This document shows, in pieces, positions 20,938-29,264 of a stretch of 64,000 bases of DNA. Origin of the DNA: Haemophilus parainfluenzae (GTDB lineage Bacteria > Pseudomonadota > Gammaproteobacteria > Enterobacterales > Pasteurellaceae); NCBI RefSeq assembly GCF_003252755.1, contig NZ_QEPT01000003.1:124001-188000 (forward strand), written 5' to 3'. The first letter of the stretch is position 1; the number at the start of each line of letters is the position of its first letter. Made by a program: the position numbers and the translations under genes. Under the pieces are notes generated by a model. The model saw only the letters and a program-made list of their open reading frames with translations. It ran no database searches and was not told the origin of the DNA.

Positions 20938-21260
20938 GGTGTATAGGAAGGAATTTGGCGGTAAAGTATTTGCGATATTCCTTATGCTTTTATCAAATTG
21001 CTGTTCAGAGCTGCTATGGAGCGTTTTGATGTTGATTGGCATATCGCTTTGCAGCCATTTTGTCATTGCGCGATGACAAAACGATAGCGAAATAGTGACA
21101 AAATGTGCGCGAGATTATAACGCCGTGTAAAAAATAAGATCTAAAATTTGGTCTTTTTCACTTTATTTTTACATATTTATGCGATAAATTGAAATATTAA
21201 AATCAACTAATTGATTTTGAGCGATTATACAATTTACATTTTTCTATAATATAGAAACAA
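20938..21260. other. AT-rich non-coding stretch between the IS fragment and repeat copy 2
   Basis: No gene is seen in these ~320 bp. A perfect hairpin TTTTGTCAT (21058-21066) / ATGACAAAA (21073-21081) with loop TGCGCG is present, followed 15 bp later by another TGACAAAA. Base composition returns to the AT-rich host style after about 21120, so the island's right junction is probably between 20940 and 21260. Confidence 0.5.
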
Positions 21261-21391
21261 CCATTCTAAGTTACATATAATTTAAAAATAAAAGCGTTGT
21301 TCTATATCACTAGAGCAACGCTTTTTTATACATACAAGCAGTCAGATTTTTATAACTTTTAGCAAAAACACCTGAAAATTTGACCGCTCTT
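21261..21391 (+). repeat. Direct repeat, copy 2 of the ssb 3' flank
   Basis: This ~131-bp sequence matches 18355-18486 from CCATTCTAA (the last ssb codons and stop) to GACCGCTCTT. It differs at a few bases in the terminator loop and just after it. It includes the 14-bp terminator stem with one compensated change. No ssb coding sequence precedes it, so it is a detached duplicate. Together with copy 1 it flanks the ~2.8-kb island and would allow excision by homologous recombination. Confidence 0.9.
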
Positions 21392-21550
21392 TTTTCTCCT
21401 CCCCAAAAAACTCAAACACCTAATTTTAGGTTCGGATTATTATTCAATTTCGTTATAACTAAAAATCAATATATATACTTAACAATTCTTTCGGTTTTAC
21501 TATGTGGTTTGCTACATTTTTACCATCTTATTTTCACTAGAGGTACAATT

Positions 21551-22345
21551 ATGCAGCATCGCGATCTTTATCCCCATGAAATCTTACAAGATGTTATTGA
21601 TAAAAGTTATGCTAAGTCGGAAGGACACCTAAAAACACTGGCTATTTTAAGTTTTTTAGGTGGTGGCTATGTGAGTTTTGGTTATATGGCCTATTTAAAA
21701 GTCGTGAGCGGTATTCCTCCAGAGTGGAGTGGGCTATCAACATTACTTGGTGCAGCCGTGTTTCCTATTTGTTTGATTTGTATTCTAATCGGTGGTGGTG
21801 AATTAGCCACGGGAAATATGATGATGATGGCATTAGGCCGCTTAACAAAAAGAGTAAGCCTTAAAAAATTATTTCGTAACTGGATTGTTGTGAGTTTAGG
21901 CAACCTGCTCGGTGCACTGTTTATGGCATATTTCTTAGGGCATTATGTCGGTTTATCAGAAGGTGCTGCCTCTGCTAAAACCATTGCTATCGCCGAGGCA
22001 AAAGTGCAAATGGATTTTGGTCGCGCCTTTGTTTCTGCTATTGCCTGTAACTGGATGGTCTGCATGGGGATTTGGTTCTATTTTGGCGCCAAACAAACCT
22101 CCGGTCGTATCCTCGCCATATGGTTCCCAGTGATGATTTTTGTGCTTATCGGATTACAACACTTTGTCGCCAATATGTTTATTATTCCAGCTGGGATTTT
22201 TGCTGGTGCTAATGTAACTTGGAGCCAATTCTTCTTCAATATGATTCCTGTCTTTTTAGGCAATGTCACGGGTGGTGCAGCATTTGTCGGCGCGTCTTAT
22301 CTTTATGCTTATCGTCACTTATTAAAAGAAGATTATTGTATTTAG
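21551..22345 (+). CDS. Formate/nitrite transporter (FNT) family protein
   Basis: Pentameric inner-membrane channel for small monovalent anions (formate, nitrite or similar). From the ATG at 21551 (MQHRDLYPHEILQDVIDKSY; purine-rich AGAGG upstream) it has 264 residues with six hydrophobic segments. The family element GGELATGNMMMMALGRL after the second or third helix is visible, as are the later SAIACNWMVCMGIWF and NMFIIPAGIFAG. An upstream in-frame start at 21380 would add a poor extension and begin inside the repeat, so I reject it. Before the island arrived this gene probably lay directly after ssb. The exact anion cannot be told from sequence. Confidence 0.85.
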   Translation: MQHRDLYPHEILQDVIDKSYAKSEGHLKTLAILSFLGGGYVSFGYMAYLKVVSGIPPEWSGLSTLLGAAVFPICLICILIGGGELATGNMMMMALGRLTKRVSLKKLFRNWIVVSLGNLLGALFMAYFLGHYVGLSEGAASAKTIAIAEAKVQMDFGRAFVSAIACNWMVCMGIWFYFGAKQTSGRILAIWFPVMIFVLIGLQHFVANMFIIPAGIFAGANVTWSQFFFNMIPVFLGNVTGGAAFVGASYLYAYRHLLKEDYCI

Positions 22346-22375
22346 TAAACGAAAATCTACCGCACTTTGGCGTGA

Positions 22376-22407
22376 AAAAGGTCTTTTGAAATGTCAACAG
22401 GCCTTTT
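22376..22407 (+). terminator. Weak terminator candidate after the FNT gene
   Basis: AAAAGGTC (22376-22383) can pair with GGCCTTTT (22400-22407) with one G-T pair, followed by ATTCTCTC. The stem is short and the loop large. Confidence 0.4.
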
Positions 22408-22461
22408 ATTCTCTCTAAAATGCATTGAATCCCCTCTTAATTAACTCAATATCCTTCTAAA

Positions 22462-22486
22462 TAGTGTAAAGTTGCACTTTACACTA
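22462..22486. promoter_or_regulatory. Perfect 11-bp inverted repeat upstream of the Tli4-like lipoprotein gene
   Basis: TAGTGTAAAGT (22462-22472) and ACTTTACACTA (22476-22486) flank TGC. It looks like a TyrR box (TGTAAA-N6-TTTACA), but the spacer between the hexamers is 7. It has no T-run, so it is more likely an operator than a terminator. Confidence 0.4.
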
Positions 22487-22590
22487 AAAACATGTAAACT
22501 CATCATATTAAGATCAATATGGAAAGAAAAGTATTAGCCGAATTTCCATTTTATTTAGCATTCTCAAATTTACAGTAAGGAAGAGATCAC

Positions 22591-23664
22591 ATGCCGAAGA
22601 TGAAAATTTCTAAATTGATGTTTTATAGCACTGTTTTAACTAGTGTTATGTTGTCTTCTTGTAGTCAACACGCCCAAACCCACTCAACAGTTGAAAATAC
22701 AGCGAGCAATTATGCTCAAAAAGCGGCTACGTACTGGACTGAGCAGCCATTTTGCAGCGGGCGTTACCAAATTAATTTACCTGCCAACCGTATAAGTGGG
22801 ACTGGTTGGCTTAAATACAATGGTTGGCAAATAAGAGTGCGACCAGATTATTGGAATCTAGAAGTAGAATCCGTATTAGAGGTTAAAGAAAAAGGATATA
22901 ACGGAAGCGAGAGTTTTATAGAAAACCGCACTATTATTCCTAATAAAGCGATAGCGATGGTCACACAGGCTCCTGGTTCATGGGAACACGCGGTGTCAAA
23001 GCACCTAAAAGGTATGATCTATTATGTCACGTTCTATTTCAAGTTAGGCAAGAATGATGCTTATTCCATTCAAACCCTGTCAAGCATTATGCCTGTTAAC
23101 GGCAAAGCTCCCCCAAACCTTAAGCAGCTGGAAAAAAGTAAAGTTGACGAAGCTATTGGGCATATGCGGAATGATTTTTTCGACAAGCTGAGAGATCGTA
23201 AAGATAGTGAAATGCCACAGCAACAAGGTGTCTGTTTAACAGAAGGATTTATTGCCGATAAGGGAACTGAGCCGTTTTTTGGCAGTGCGGGCATCAAAAT
23301 CAAAGACTATAAAGACGTTTATGCCGAGCTAACGACAGGTGGAGCTTTGGAGGAAGGTGATAAACCACTATTAGAACGAGATCTTTTCGCTAAAGATAGT
23401 GCCTGGGATAAACTCCTCTCGTGGGCGAAATACAGCACCATCCGCAAAGGAAAACGCGATATTAATGGTATGGCGGGTAATGAAAAATTGGTGAAATGGC
23501 AAGGAAAACGCTATCTATTTATCTGGGAAAAAGATGATGGCAGCGTGAGATTTAAGATGACTTTCGGTACTAATAAGAAAAATACCAAGGGTTCGCCACT
23601 CAGTGAGAAAGAGGCTTTAACCGCTTGGGATGCAATATTGCCGACATTGAAAAAACGACTTTAA
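22591..23664 (+). CDS. Lipoprotein resembling Tli4-type T6SS phospholipase immunity proteins
   Basis: The 357 residues begin with a lipoprotein signal; the lipobox LSSC places the lipidated Cys at residue 24, so it is membrane-anchored in the periplasm. After that, FCSGRYQINLPA near residue 55 and the end SEKEALTAWDAILPTLKKRL resemble the N- and C-terminal domains of Tli4-like proteins. Those neutralise the periplasmic lipase effector Tle4 of type VI secretion. No effector or T6SS gene is adjacent, so if the assignment is right it is an orphan immunity gene. Start: AAGGAAGAG at 22577-22585, 5 bp before the ATG. The similarity is remembered, not searched; 'conserved lipoprotein' is the safe call. 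Confidence 0.6.
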   Translation: MPKMKISKLMFYSTVLTSVMLSSCSQHAQTHSTVENTASNYAQKAATYWTEQPFCSGRYQINLPANRISGTGWLKYNGWQIRVRPDYWNLEVESVLEVKEKGYNGSESFIENRTIIPNKAIAMVTQAPGSWEHAVSKHLKGMIYYVTFYFKLGKNDAYSIQTLSSIMPVNGKAPPNLKQLEKSKVDEAIGHMRNDFFDKLRDRKDSEMPQQQGVCLTEGFIADKGTEPFFGSAGIKIKDYKDVYAELTTGGALEEGDKPLLERDLFAKDSAWDKLLSWAKYSTIRKGKRDINGMAGNEKLVKWQGKRYLFIWEKDDGSVRFKMTFGTNKKNTKGSPLSEKEALTAWDAILPTLKKRL

Positions 23665-23702
23665 ACAACGACTACTACAGTTAAATTAAAGTAAAAATAC
23701 AA

Positions 23703-23752
23703 GCGGTCAATTTTTGAAGAGCATTTGCAAAAATACTGGAAAATTTGACCGC
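23703..23752 (+). terminator. Terminator-like long hairpin after the Tli4-like gene
   Basis: GCGGTCAA (23703-23710) pairs with TTGACCGC (23745-23752), extended by T/A tracts with one mismatch. The right arm continues into an uptake sequence (GACCGCACTTT). Confidence 0.5.
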
Positions 23753-23830
23753 ACTTTAGAATATAGAAGGTTTCGTTACTCATTTAACTGGTTGTTATGG
23801 GCGTTATAAGGAAGAAGTCACCTACAATAA

Positions 23831-24063
23831 CTAATTATCAATAATGTATCTTTTTGCTCGATTTATTATATCTTTATAATCTTCCATAAAAGGTTCTTCT
23901 AATACAGACTCTAATAAACACTCTAAGTTAGATAATATCTTTTGTTCAGCCTTATCACTTAGTTCATTATCTTTATTAAACTTAACGATCCATTCAAAAA
24001 AACCAATACCTCATCACCGTTTAATTTTAAAATATAATCGTTAGATTCTTTTCTTATATCCAT
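23831..24063 (-). pseudogene. Small acidic protein gene broken by a frameshift in a T7 tract (immunity-like)
   Basis: On the minus strand from the ATG at 24063 the frame reads MDIRKESNDYILKLNGDEVL and soon shifts. Adding one T to the T7 run (A7 on the plus strand, 23996-24002) gives FFEWIVKFNKDNELSDKAEQ, then KILSNLECLLESVLEEPF and MEDYKDIINRAKRYIIDN, about 77 residues to the TAG at 23831. The restored protein is small, acidic and helical. It resembles small proteins often found beside Rhs/CDI-type toxins, a recollection rather than a search. It could be a decayed gene, a phase-variable gene or a homopolymer sequencing error. Confidence 0.55.
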
Positions 24064-24158
24064 AACATTATAACCTTAGTAGGCAAGTTAAATTATCAAA
24101 TCAACTATAACTTAGTCTAAAGACTTTACACATATTTCACATACGTAATAGATACAAA

Positions 24159-24563
24159 TCAACAACTTACACTTTCATCTGAAGAAAATATGTTATCACC
24201 AATAAAACAATTTTTAAAAGTGCAATTACGTATTACATTATCTTCTATATGCATCGCCCTAAATACACAATCAGTAAAGGTACAATTGGTAAATCTTGTA
24301 TTGCTAAACATTGTTGCGATAAAAGAACAATTAACAAAACTACAGTTAGTAAATGAGCTATACATTATGAAAGCGCCACGAAATGAGCTCAAAGAAAATT
24401 TAACATTAATGACTTCCTTATGAGATATTTCATATCTATGAAAATCAATATTAGTTACATGAGTAAACTCACCTGAAATAAAGGCATCCAAATCTTTTAC
24501 ATCAACCTTAGTTAAAGATTTTGTTATATTTGAAAGTAATTTTTTAATTTCATCTGATATCAT
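24159..24563 (-). CDS. Pentapeptide-repeat-like protein
   Basis: The 134 residues show, from about residue 50 to 125, a five-residue periodicity with Phe/Ile at the central position and frequent Asn-Cys (SFTNCSFVNCSFIATMF, RFTNCTFTDCVF, IRNCTFKNCFIG). This predicts a short right-handed quadrilateral beta-helix. Such proteins include DNA-gyrase mimics and toxin/immunity partners, but nothing here shows the role. The protein is Cys-rich (about 8 Cys). It has no signal peptide, and the composition is very AT-rich. It lies beside the frameshifted small gene on the same strand, in a probably acquired patch. Confidence 0.65.
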   Translation of the reverse strand: MISDEIKKLLSNITKSLTKVDVKDLDAFISGEFTHVTNIDFHRYEISHKEVINVKFSLSSFRGAFIMYSSFTNCSFVNCSFIATMFSNTRFTNCTFTDCVFRAMHIEDNVIRNCTFKNCFIGDNIFSSDESVSC

Positions 24564-24694
24564 TTTACTACCACTAATCTAGAGGTCCGTTGGAAACTCT
24601 CTCAAAGATATTCTTGATATAGTCTCCCCACATTAGTATAGAAGGATTGATTAGATATTAGTCTATCATGGTTTGTTGAAAAAAATCGTATACA
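24564..24694. other. Non-coding AT-rich gap upstream of the pentapeptide gene
   Basis: No convincing gene or RNA is visible here. It would hold the promoter of the minus-strand pentapeptide gene; no clear -35/-10 pair stands out. Confidence 0.4.
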
Positions 24695-24728
24695 AAAAAT
24701 CCCCTAAATACTTATCTAGGGGATTTTT
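24695..24728 (-). terminator. Terminator of the rhodanese gene
   Basis: A perfect 12-bp stem AAAAATCCCCTA (24695-24706) / TAGGGGATTTTT (24717-24728) with a 10-nt loop lies 20 bp after the minus-strand stop codon. A/T tracts on both sides would allow bidirectional action. Confidence 0.85.
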
Positions 24729-24747
24729 GCTTTAAATAATATGTTAT

Positions 24748-25116
24748 CTATTTCAAACCTTTTTTTACCAAATCTTCATAACCACCATGATTGGTGACAT
24801 TGGTATAGCCTGCATTTTTCAGCTCAGTGAGTGCGGCTTCGGCACGGCGACCGCTACGGCAATAAAGGTTAATCGGTGCATCTTTATCTGAGCCAATCGC
24901 TTTAACACCTTCAATGATTTTATCATGTGGAATATTCACCGCACCTTGTAAATGACCAGCATTAAACTCCTCAGCTGAACGTACATCAATCCAAACGCCT
25001 TTTGCTTTTTCAGGTTGTACCGCACTTTGTTCTGTTTGTGGCGCAGTATTCGCAGAAGCAAAAAAAGGTACAGCAATGGCTGCCGCAGAAAGTACCGCTG
25101 TGAATAATTTTTTCAT
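24748..25116 (-). CDS. Periplasmic rhodanese-domain sulfurtransferase (PspE-like)
   Basis: Single-domain rhodanese of 122 residues with a Sec signal peptide (cleavage likely after ASA, residue ~22). The active-site loop CRSGRR has the catalytic Cys86 that accepts a sulfane sulfur; VWIDVRSAEEFNAGHLQGAVNIPHD is the usual rhodanese N-terminal signature. Size and export resemble E. coli PspE. It is monocistronic, with its own terminator. The 303-bp gap to ygiD (25117-25419) holds only AT-rich promoter sequence and one uptake sequence near 25261. Confidence 0.88.
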   Translation of the reverse strand: MKKLFTAVLSAAAIAVPFFASANTAPQTEQSAVQPEKAKGVWIDVRSAEEFNAGHLQGAVNIPHDKIIEGVKAIGSDKDAPINLYCRSGRRAEAALTELKNAGYTNVTNHGGYEDLVKKGLK

Positions 25117-25419
25117 TATTCAATCTCCTATTAAATAGAAATAATATATTTACCTAAATAAATTTAGGGGTTATGTAAAACTAATAGTCATCATACGCCT
25201 AAATATAAAGATAATAAACTGTAAATGAAGTAAATTTTAAGTAAAATTTTCGTAAAATTTAACCGCACTTTGTAATATTTACCTTATTTAACACATCAAT
25301 CTCTCTAAACCTCATTATTCATTATTTCTGATTAGTAAAAGATGTTGTTCATAAAGTAGTATTTTTCACACAAAGATTTAACCGTACAATCTGCCCCATC
25401 AAATATTGAGGAGAAAATA

Positions 25420-26205
25420 ATGAAAAAAATGCCTGTATTGTTTGTTGGGCATGGTAGCCCGATGAACGTGTTAGATAAAGAAAACCCGTTCAATCAGAAT
25501 TTCAGCCTAATTACACAAAACTTTCCAAAACCCAAAGCCATTTTGATGATTTCAGCGCATTGGTACAGCAGCCGTTTGCAGGTGACATCAGGTGAACACC
25601 CTGAAATGATTTACGATTTCTACGATTTTCCTGATGAACTCAGCCAAGTGCAATATCCTGCGCCCGGTTCGCCTGAGTTAGCAAAGCAAGTGCAGTCATT
25701 ATTACAGCCAGAAAATGTTGAGCTAAATCCAACGCGTGGTTTTGATCATGGTGCTTGGGCGGTGTTGAAATATCTCTATCCTGATGCTGATATTCCCTTG
25801 GTGCAACTGAGCCTTAACCGCTTGCAATCAGCAGAATGGCATTTCAATTTGGCAAAAAAATTATCTGCTTTGCGAGAACAAGGTGTGTTGATTATTGGCA
25901 GTGGCAACATTGTGCATAATCTAAGAGCGATAAGTTGGGAACATATCGACCAAATCGGTGCAGGTTATGACTGGGCGTTTGCTTTCCGTGAAACAGTCAA
26001 TCAAGCAATTGCGACACAAGATGATAAAACTTTGGTGCATTATGAACAGCTAGGCGAAAAAGCTGAGCTTTCTGTCCCAACACCAGATCATTACTTGCCG
26101 TTGCTTTACATTATGGCGTTACGCGAATCGCAAGACGATATTACGTTTTTCAACGATAACTTGATTGCTGGTTCGCTCAGTATGACGTCGGTTTTAGTGG
26201 GATAA
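25420..26205 (+). CDS. ygiD: 4,5-DOPA-extradiol-dioxygenase family protein YgiD
   Basis: LigB-superfamily, metal-dependent ring-cleaving dioxygenase; E. coli YgiD converts L-DOPA to betalamic-acid-type products, and the physiological substrate is unknown. The 261-residue length matches. Metal-binding His residues are visible in FVGHGSPMN (near residue 9), ISAHWYSSR (near 46), GSGNIVHNLR and PTPDHYLPLLY. AGGAG lies 8 bp before the ATG. It appears monocistronic. The gap to the methyltransferase (26206-26394) is AT-rich with one uptake sequence. Confidence 0.9.
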   Translation: MKKMPVLFVGHGSPMNVLDKENPFNQNFSLITQNFPKPKAILMISAHWYSSRLQVTSGEHPEMIYDFYDFPDELSQVQYPAPGSPELAKQVQSLLQPENVELNPTRGFDHGAWAVLKYLYPDADIPLVQLSLNRLQSAEWHFNLAKKLSALREQGVLIIGSGNIVHNLRAISWEHIDQIGAGYDWAFAFRETVNQAIATQDDKTLVHYEQLGEKAELSVPTPDHYLPLLYIMALRESQDDITFFNDNLIAGSLSMTSVLVG

Positions 26206-26394
26206 AATATTTACAAAAACATTTGGAAATCTGACCGCACTTTATAAATTTTGAAACACAAAAATACACATTTAATCTTAAAATAGTAAAATTGCCCCTG
26301 AAAATAAGTAGCCTATATAATGAGAAAAAAACAAAAAAATGTTACTATCAACAAATAGTAAAAAATAGTAAATTAATTCCATTTAATAAAAAAT

Positions 26395-27468
26395 ATGAAG
26401 AATAATCTATTGAAAGCAGTTGATTTCTTCTGCGGTGGCGGTGGCATGAGTTATGGTTTACAAAATGCGGGCATTCAGATTCTCGCAGGAATTGACTATG
26501 AAATTAGCTGTAAGGAAACCTATGAGGCAAATATCAAGAACGCCAAATTTATCCATGCAAATGTTTTCGAATTAACAGAAAAGGAATTAGAGAGTACGCT
26601 TAATCTTTCCAAAAATGATGACGACTTAATATTGATTGGTTGTAGCCCATGTCAGTATTGGAGCGTTATTCAAACCAGCAAAAAAAAATCCGAACAATCT
26701 AAAAACTTATTATCTGAATTTCAACGATTTGTCGAATATTTTACTCCAGGTTATGTCGTTGTGGAAAACGTTCCTGGTGTTTTTAGTCGTCGTAAAGAAA
26801 GCGGTTTGGACGTTTTTATCGAAAAACTGGAATCTTTGGGTTATGTCGTTCATTTCGATATTCACAATACGAAGAACTATGGTGTACCACAAAGCCGAAA
26901 ACGTTTTACATTAGTGGCAAATAGGGTTACAGAAGACAAGCTTGAGCCGATTGAGTTACAAGATAAAGTATTGACTGTTAGGGATGTTCTTGGCGTAGAA
27001 AACGGATTTCCAAAAATACCAGCTGGGTATCAAGATGGAAGCGATTATATGCACAGTTGCGCAGGGCTTTCCGAGATCAATCTACAACGTTTGAAATTGA
27101 TACCAAAAGATGGTGGTAACCGTTCAGCGTTCGCCGATTGTCCTGATTTGCAATTAAAATGTTTTATCGGAAAAGACGATAGTTTCAAAGACACTTTTGG
27201 TCGATTATGGTGGGATCGACCAGCTCCAACCATCACAACCAAATTTTTCAGCATTTCCAACGGTCGTTTCGTTCATCCCGAAGAAGATCGTGCCCTATCT
27301 TTGAGAGAAGGCGCAACATTACAATCTTTTCCTAAAACTTATGTTTTCAAAACAAACAGCAGAGATAAGATCGCACGATTAATAGGTAATGCAGTTCCTC
27401 CCAAATATGCGGAACAAATCGGTAAGGCAATAGTTAATAATGCCTATAGAACTAAATATGGAGAATAA
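26395..27468 (+). CDS. DNA (cytosine-5-)-methyltransferase of a restriction-modification-like module
   Basis: C5-methyltransferase of 357 residues. Motif I is VDFFCGGGGMSYGLQNAG (about 9-26). The catalytic Cys86 is in GCSPCQYWS (motif IV), ENVPGV is motif VI, and PQSRKRFTLVA is motif VIII. The short target-recognition region contains DRPAPTITTKF, and RLIGNAVPP is motif X. Recognition sequence unknown. No good Shine-Dalgarno precedes the ATG at 26395. The GHKL ATPase gene starts 3 bp after its stop, so they are coupled. The AT-rich pair is probably acquired. No restriction nuclease or Vsr gene is next to it. Confidence 0.9.
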   Translation: MKNNLLKAVDFFCGGGGMSYGLQNAGIQILAGIDYEISCKETYEANIKNAKFIHANVFELTEKELESTLNLSKNDDDLILIGCSPCQYWSVIQTSKKKSEQSKNLLSEFQRFVEYFTPGYVVVENVPGVFSRRKESGLDVFIEKLESLGYVVHFDIHNTKNYGVPQSRKRFTLVANRVTEDKLEPIELQDKVLTVRDVLGVENGFPKIPAGYQDGSDYMHSCAGLSEINLQRLKLIPKDGGNRSAFADCPDLQLKCFIGKDDSFKDTFGRLWWDRPAPTITTKFFSISNGRFVHPEEDRALSLREGATLQSFPKTYVFKTNSRDKIARLIGNAVPPKYAEQIGKAIVNNAYRTKYGE

Positions 27469-27471
27469 AAA

Positions 27472-29130
27472 ATGCCTGACAAACAATTAAAAATGAGTTT
27501 TCAACCGACCGTAATCGAGCATCTTGGTGTAAAAATGTATTCACATACCGTACCAGCTATCGCAGAACTTGTGGCAAATGCCTATGATGCTGGAGCAACA
27601 GTTGCGGAGGTTCTGCTTTATGACAAACCAGAACATAAAATAGTTATAAAAGATGACGGCACAGGGATGAGCTTTGATGAAATTAATGATTTTTATCTAA
27701 GAATTGGTAGAAATAGACGTAGAGAAAATCAACCTTCTTGCTTAAATAGAAAGCCTACTGGAAAAAAAGGATTAGGCAAGTTAGCATTATTTGGTTTAGG
27801 AAATAGAATTGAAATATCTACTGTAAAGGATGGTGAACAGGTTACTTTTATTTTGGATTATGCCGATATTTTACAGAGTGAAGGAGATTATGAACCTAAA
27901 TTCGATAGTAACCCCGTAGACTCGTCCGTTCCGAATGGAACAGTCATTACCTTAACAGAATTGACAAAAAAACAAGGCTATCCATTAGATAACTACACAG
28001 ATCATCTTGCAAGGTTATTTGATTTCCCAGATCCTAACTTCATCATCAAAATTAGTTTAAATGATGGGGAACCCAAAATTATAGATAGTATGTTGAAGTA
28101 TAAATCCGTAACTCCCCAATTTGAATGGAAATATGAAGAGCTAATTCTTACGGACGTATTGGCAGAAAAAGCTGAAAAATATATGTCCTCTGGACTAATT
28201 AAAGGTAAATTCATCACTACAGAAAAACCCTTAAAAAATAATATGAAAGGTATTACGCTTTTTGCAAATGGGCGTATGGTTAATGCTCCTGAGTTTTTCA
28301 GAAGTAGCGAATCCAGCCACTTTTATTCTTACTTAACAGGGTGGTTAAATGTCGATTTTATCGATGATGATCATGAGGATTTGATCTCTACGGATCGAAC
28401 TTCTTTAGATTGGAAACAACCTATTACAACGATGTTAAGAGAGTTTTTAGGAGAAGTTGTTATCGCTATTGAACGGGATTGGAGAAAAAAAAGAAGAGAA
28501 CATCAAGATAAAAATATTCAAAATAAGAATAATATTAATATTAAAGATTGGAAAAATAAACTTCCAGAGGAAATACGAGCCCCAATTAATAATATTTTAA
28601 ATAAGGTTAGAAATTCTGAATTAGCTAATGATGAACAAGCAGATTTAATTAAAGATTTACATGGTTTGATTCCAGAGTATCCTTATTACCATTGGAGAGG
28701 CTTACATTCAGAAATCAAAGATGCCTCAAAAAATTATTATGAGCAACAAGACTATTATCAAGCATTTACTGAAAGCATAAAAAGATATATCGCCAACACT
28801 CGGGAAAAATCAAAAAGTACACAATCTTCTGAACAAGGACTAATGGGAGATGCGTTTGGCGGAGATAAATCTAAAAGAAAATTAACGGTTACAAGAAAAC
28901 GCCAACTCAAACCAAATGGACAACCATTTACCGAAAATACATTATTTGCAATAGAAGAGGGTCAAAAATTTCTTTCAATGGGGGTAGTAAGCGGTTGCCG
29001 TAATCCACTTGCTCATGAAGAAATTAAAGATTTAAAGAATTCTAGTTTATTTACAGAGAAAGATTGTTTAGATGCATTAGGTTTGTTATCTCATCTACAA
29101 CGAAGATTAGAAGAATCTGAGCCTGAATAA
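27472..29130 (+). CDS. MutL/MORC-like GHKL ATPase linked to a cytosine methyltransferase
   Basis: The 552-residue protein has a GHKL ATPase fold. The N box is AELVANAYDAG (about 31-41, catalytic-type Glu32 and Asn36), the G1 box is DDGTGM (61-66), and the G2 box is GKKGLGKLALFG (97-108). An S5-like domain probably follows to ~340, then a charged helical linker (about 340-480). The C-terminal ~60 residues (SGCRNPLAHEEI) resemble the TIGR02391/Abi-C-like tail. MORC/MutL-like ATPases are known partners of cytosine methylases in prokaryotic restriction-modification loci. I infer a role in DNA sensing or translocation in defence. It is translated directly after the methylase. Confidence 0.8.
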   Translation: MPDKQLKMSFQPTVIEHLGVKMYSHTVPAIAELVANAYDAGATVAEVLLYDKPEHKIVIKDDGTGMSFDEINDFYLRIGRNRRRENQPSCLNRKPTGKKGLGKLALFGLGNRIEISTVKDGEQVTFILDYADILQSEGDYEPKFDSNPVDSSVPNGTVITLTELTKKQGYPLDNYTDHLARLFDFPDPNFIIKISLNDGEPKIIDSMLKYKSVTPQFEWKYEELILTDVLAEKAEKYMSSGLIKGKFITTEKPLKNNMKGITLFANGRMVNAPEFFRSSESSHFYSYLTGWLNVDFIDDDHEDLISTDRTSLDWKQPITTMLREFLGEVVIAIERDWRKKRREHQDKNIQNKNNINIKDWKNKLPEEIRAPINNILNKVRNSELANDEQADLIKDLHGLIPEYPYYHWRGLHSEIKDASKNYYEQQDYYQAFTESIKRYIANTREKSKSTQSSEQGLMGDAFGGDKSKRKLTVTRKRQLKPNGQPFTENTLFAIEEGQKFLSMGVVSGCRNPLAHEEIKDLKNSSLFTEKDCLDALGLLSHLQRRLEESEPE

Positions 29131-29264
29131 TTTTCGGATGGCTAATAAAGCTTTCCATCCAAAGTGCTGGAATCATGTCAAAATAAAATATCAAATCTAA
29201 AATGTTCACTAGAGCATTTTTCAATTTTCCTTTTTATAAAAATAATACAAACCGAATAAACTAT

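Noticed and set aside
21058-21081. Small RNA or attachment site at the TTTTGTCAT/ATGACAAAA hairpin
   Set aside because: A single perfect hairpin with no promoter, T-run or second copy is not enough evidence.
21380-21550. N-terminal extension of the FNT protein (in-frame start at 21380)
   Set aside because: It begins inside the direct repeat and adds residues unlike the family; the ATG at 21551 fits the usual FNT start.
22462-22486. TyrR box
   Set aside because: The hexamers are separated by 7 rather than 6 bp and the gene has no link with aromatic amino acids; kept only as an unassigned palindrome.
29136-29160. Hairpin GGATGG/CCATCC after the GHKL gene as terminator
   Set aside because: No T-run follows; the strong hairpin at 29265-29296 is the better terminator.
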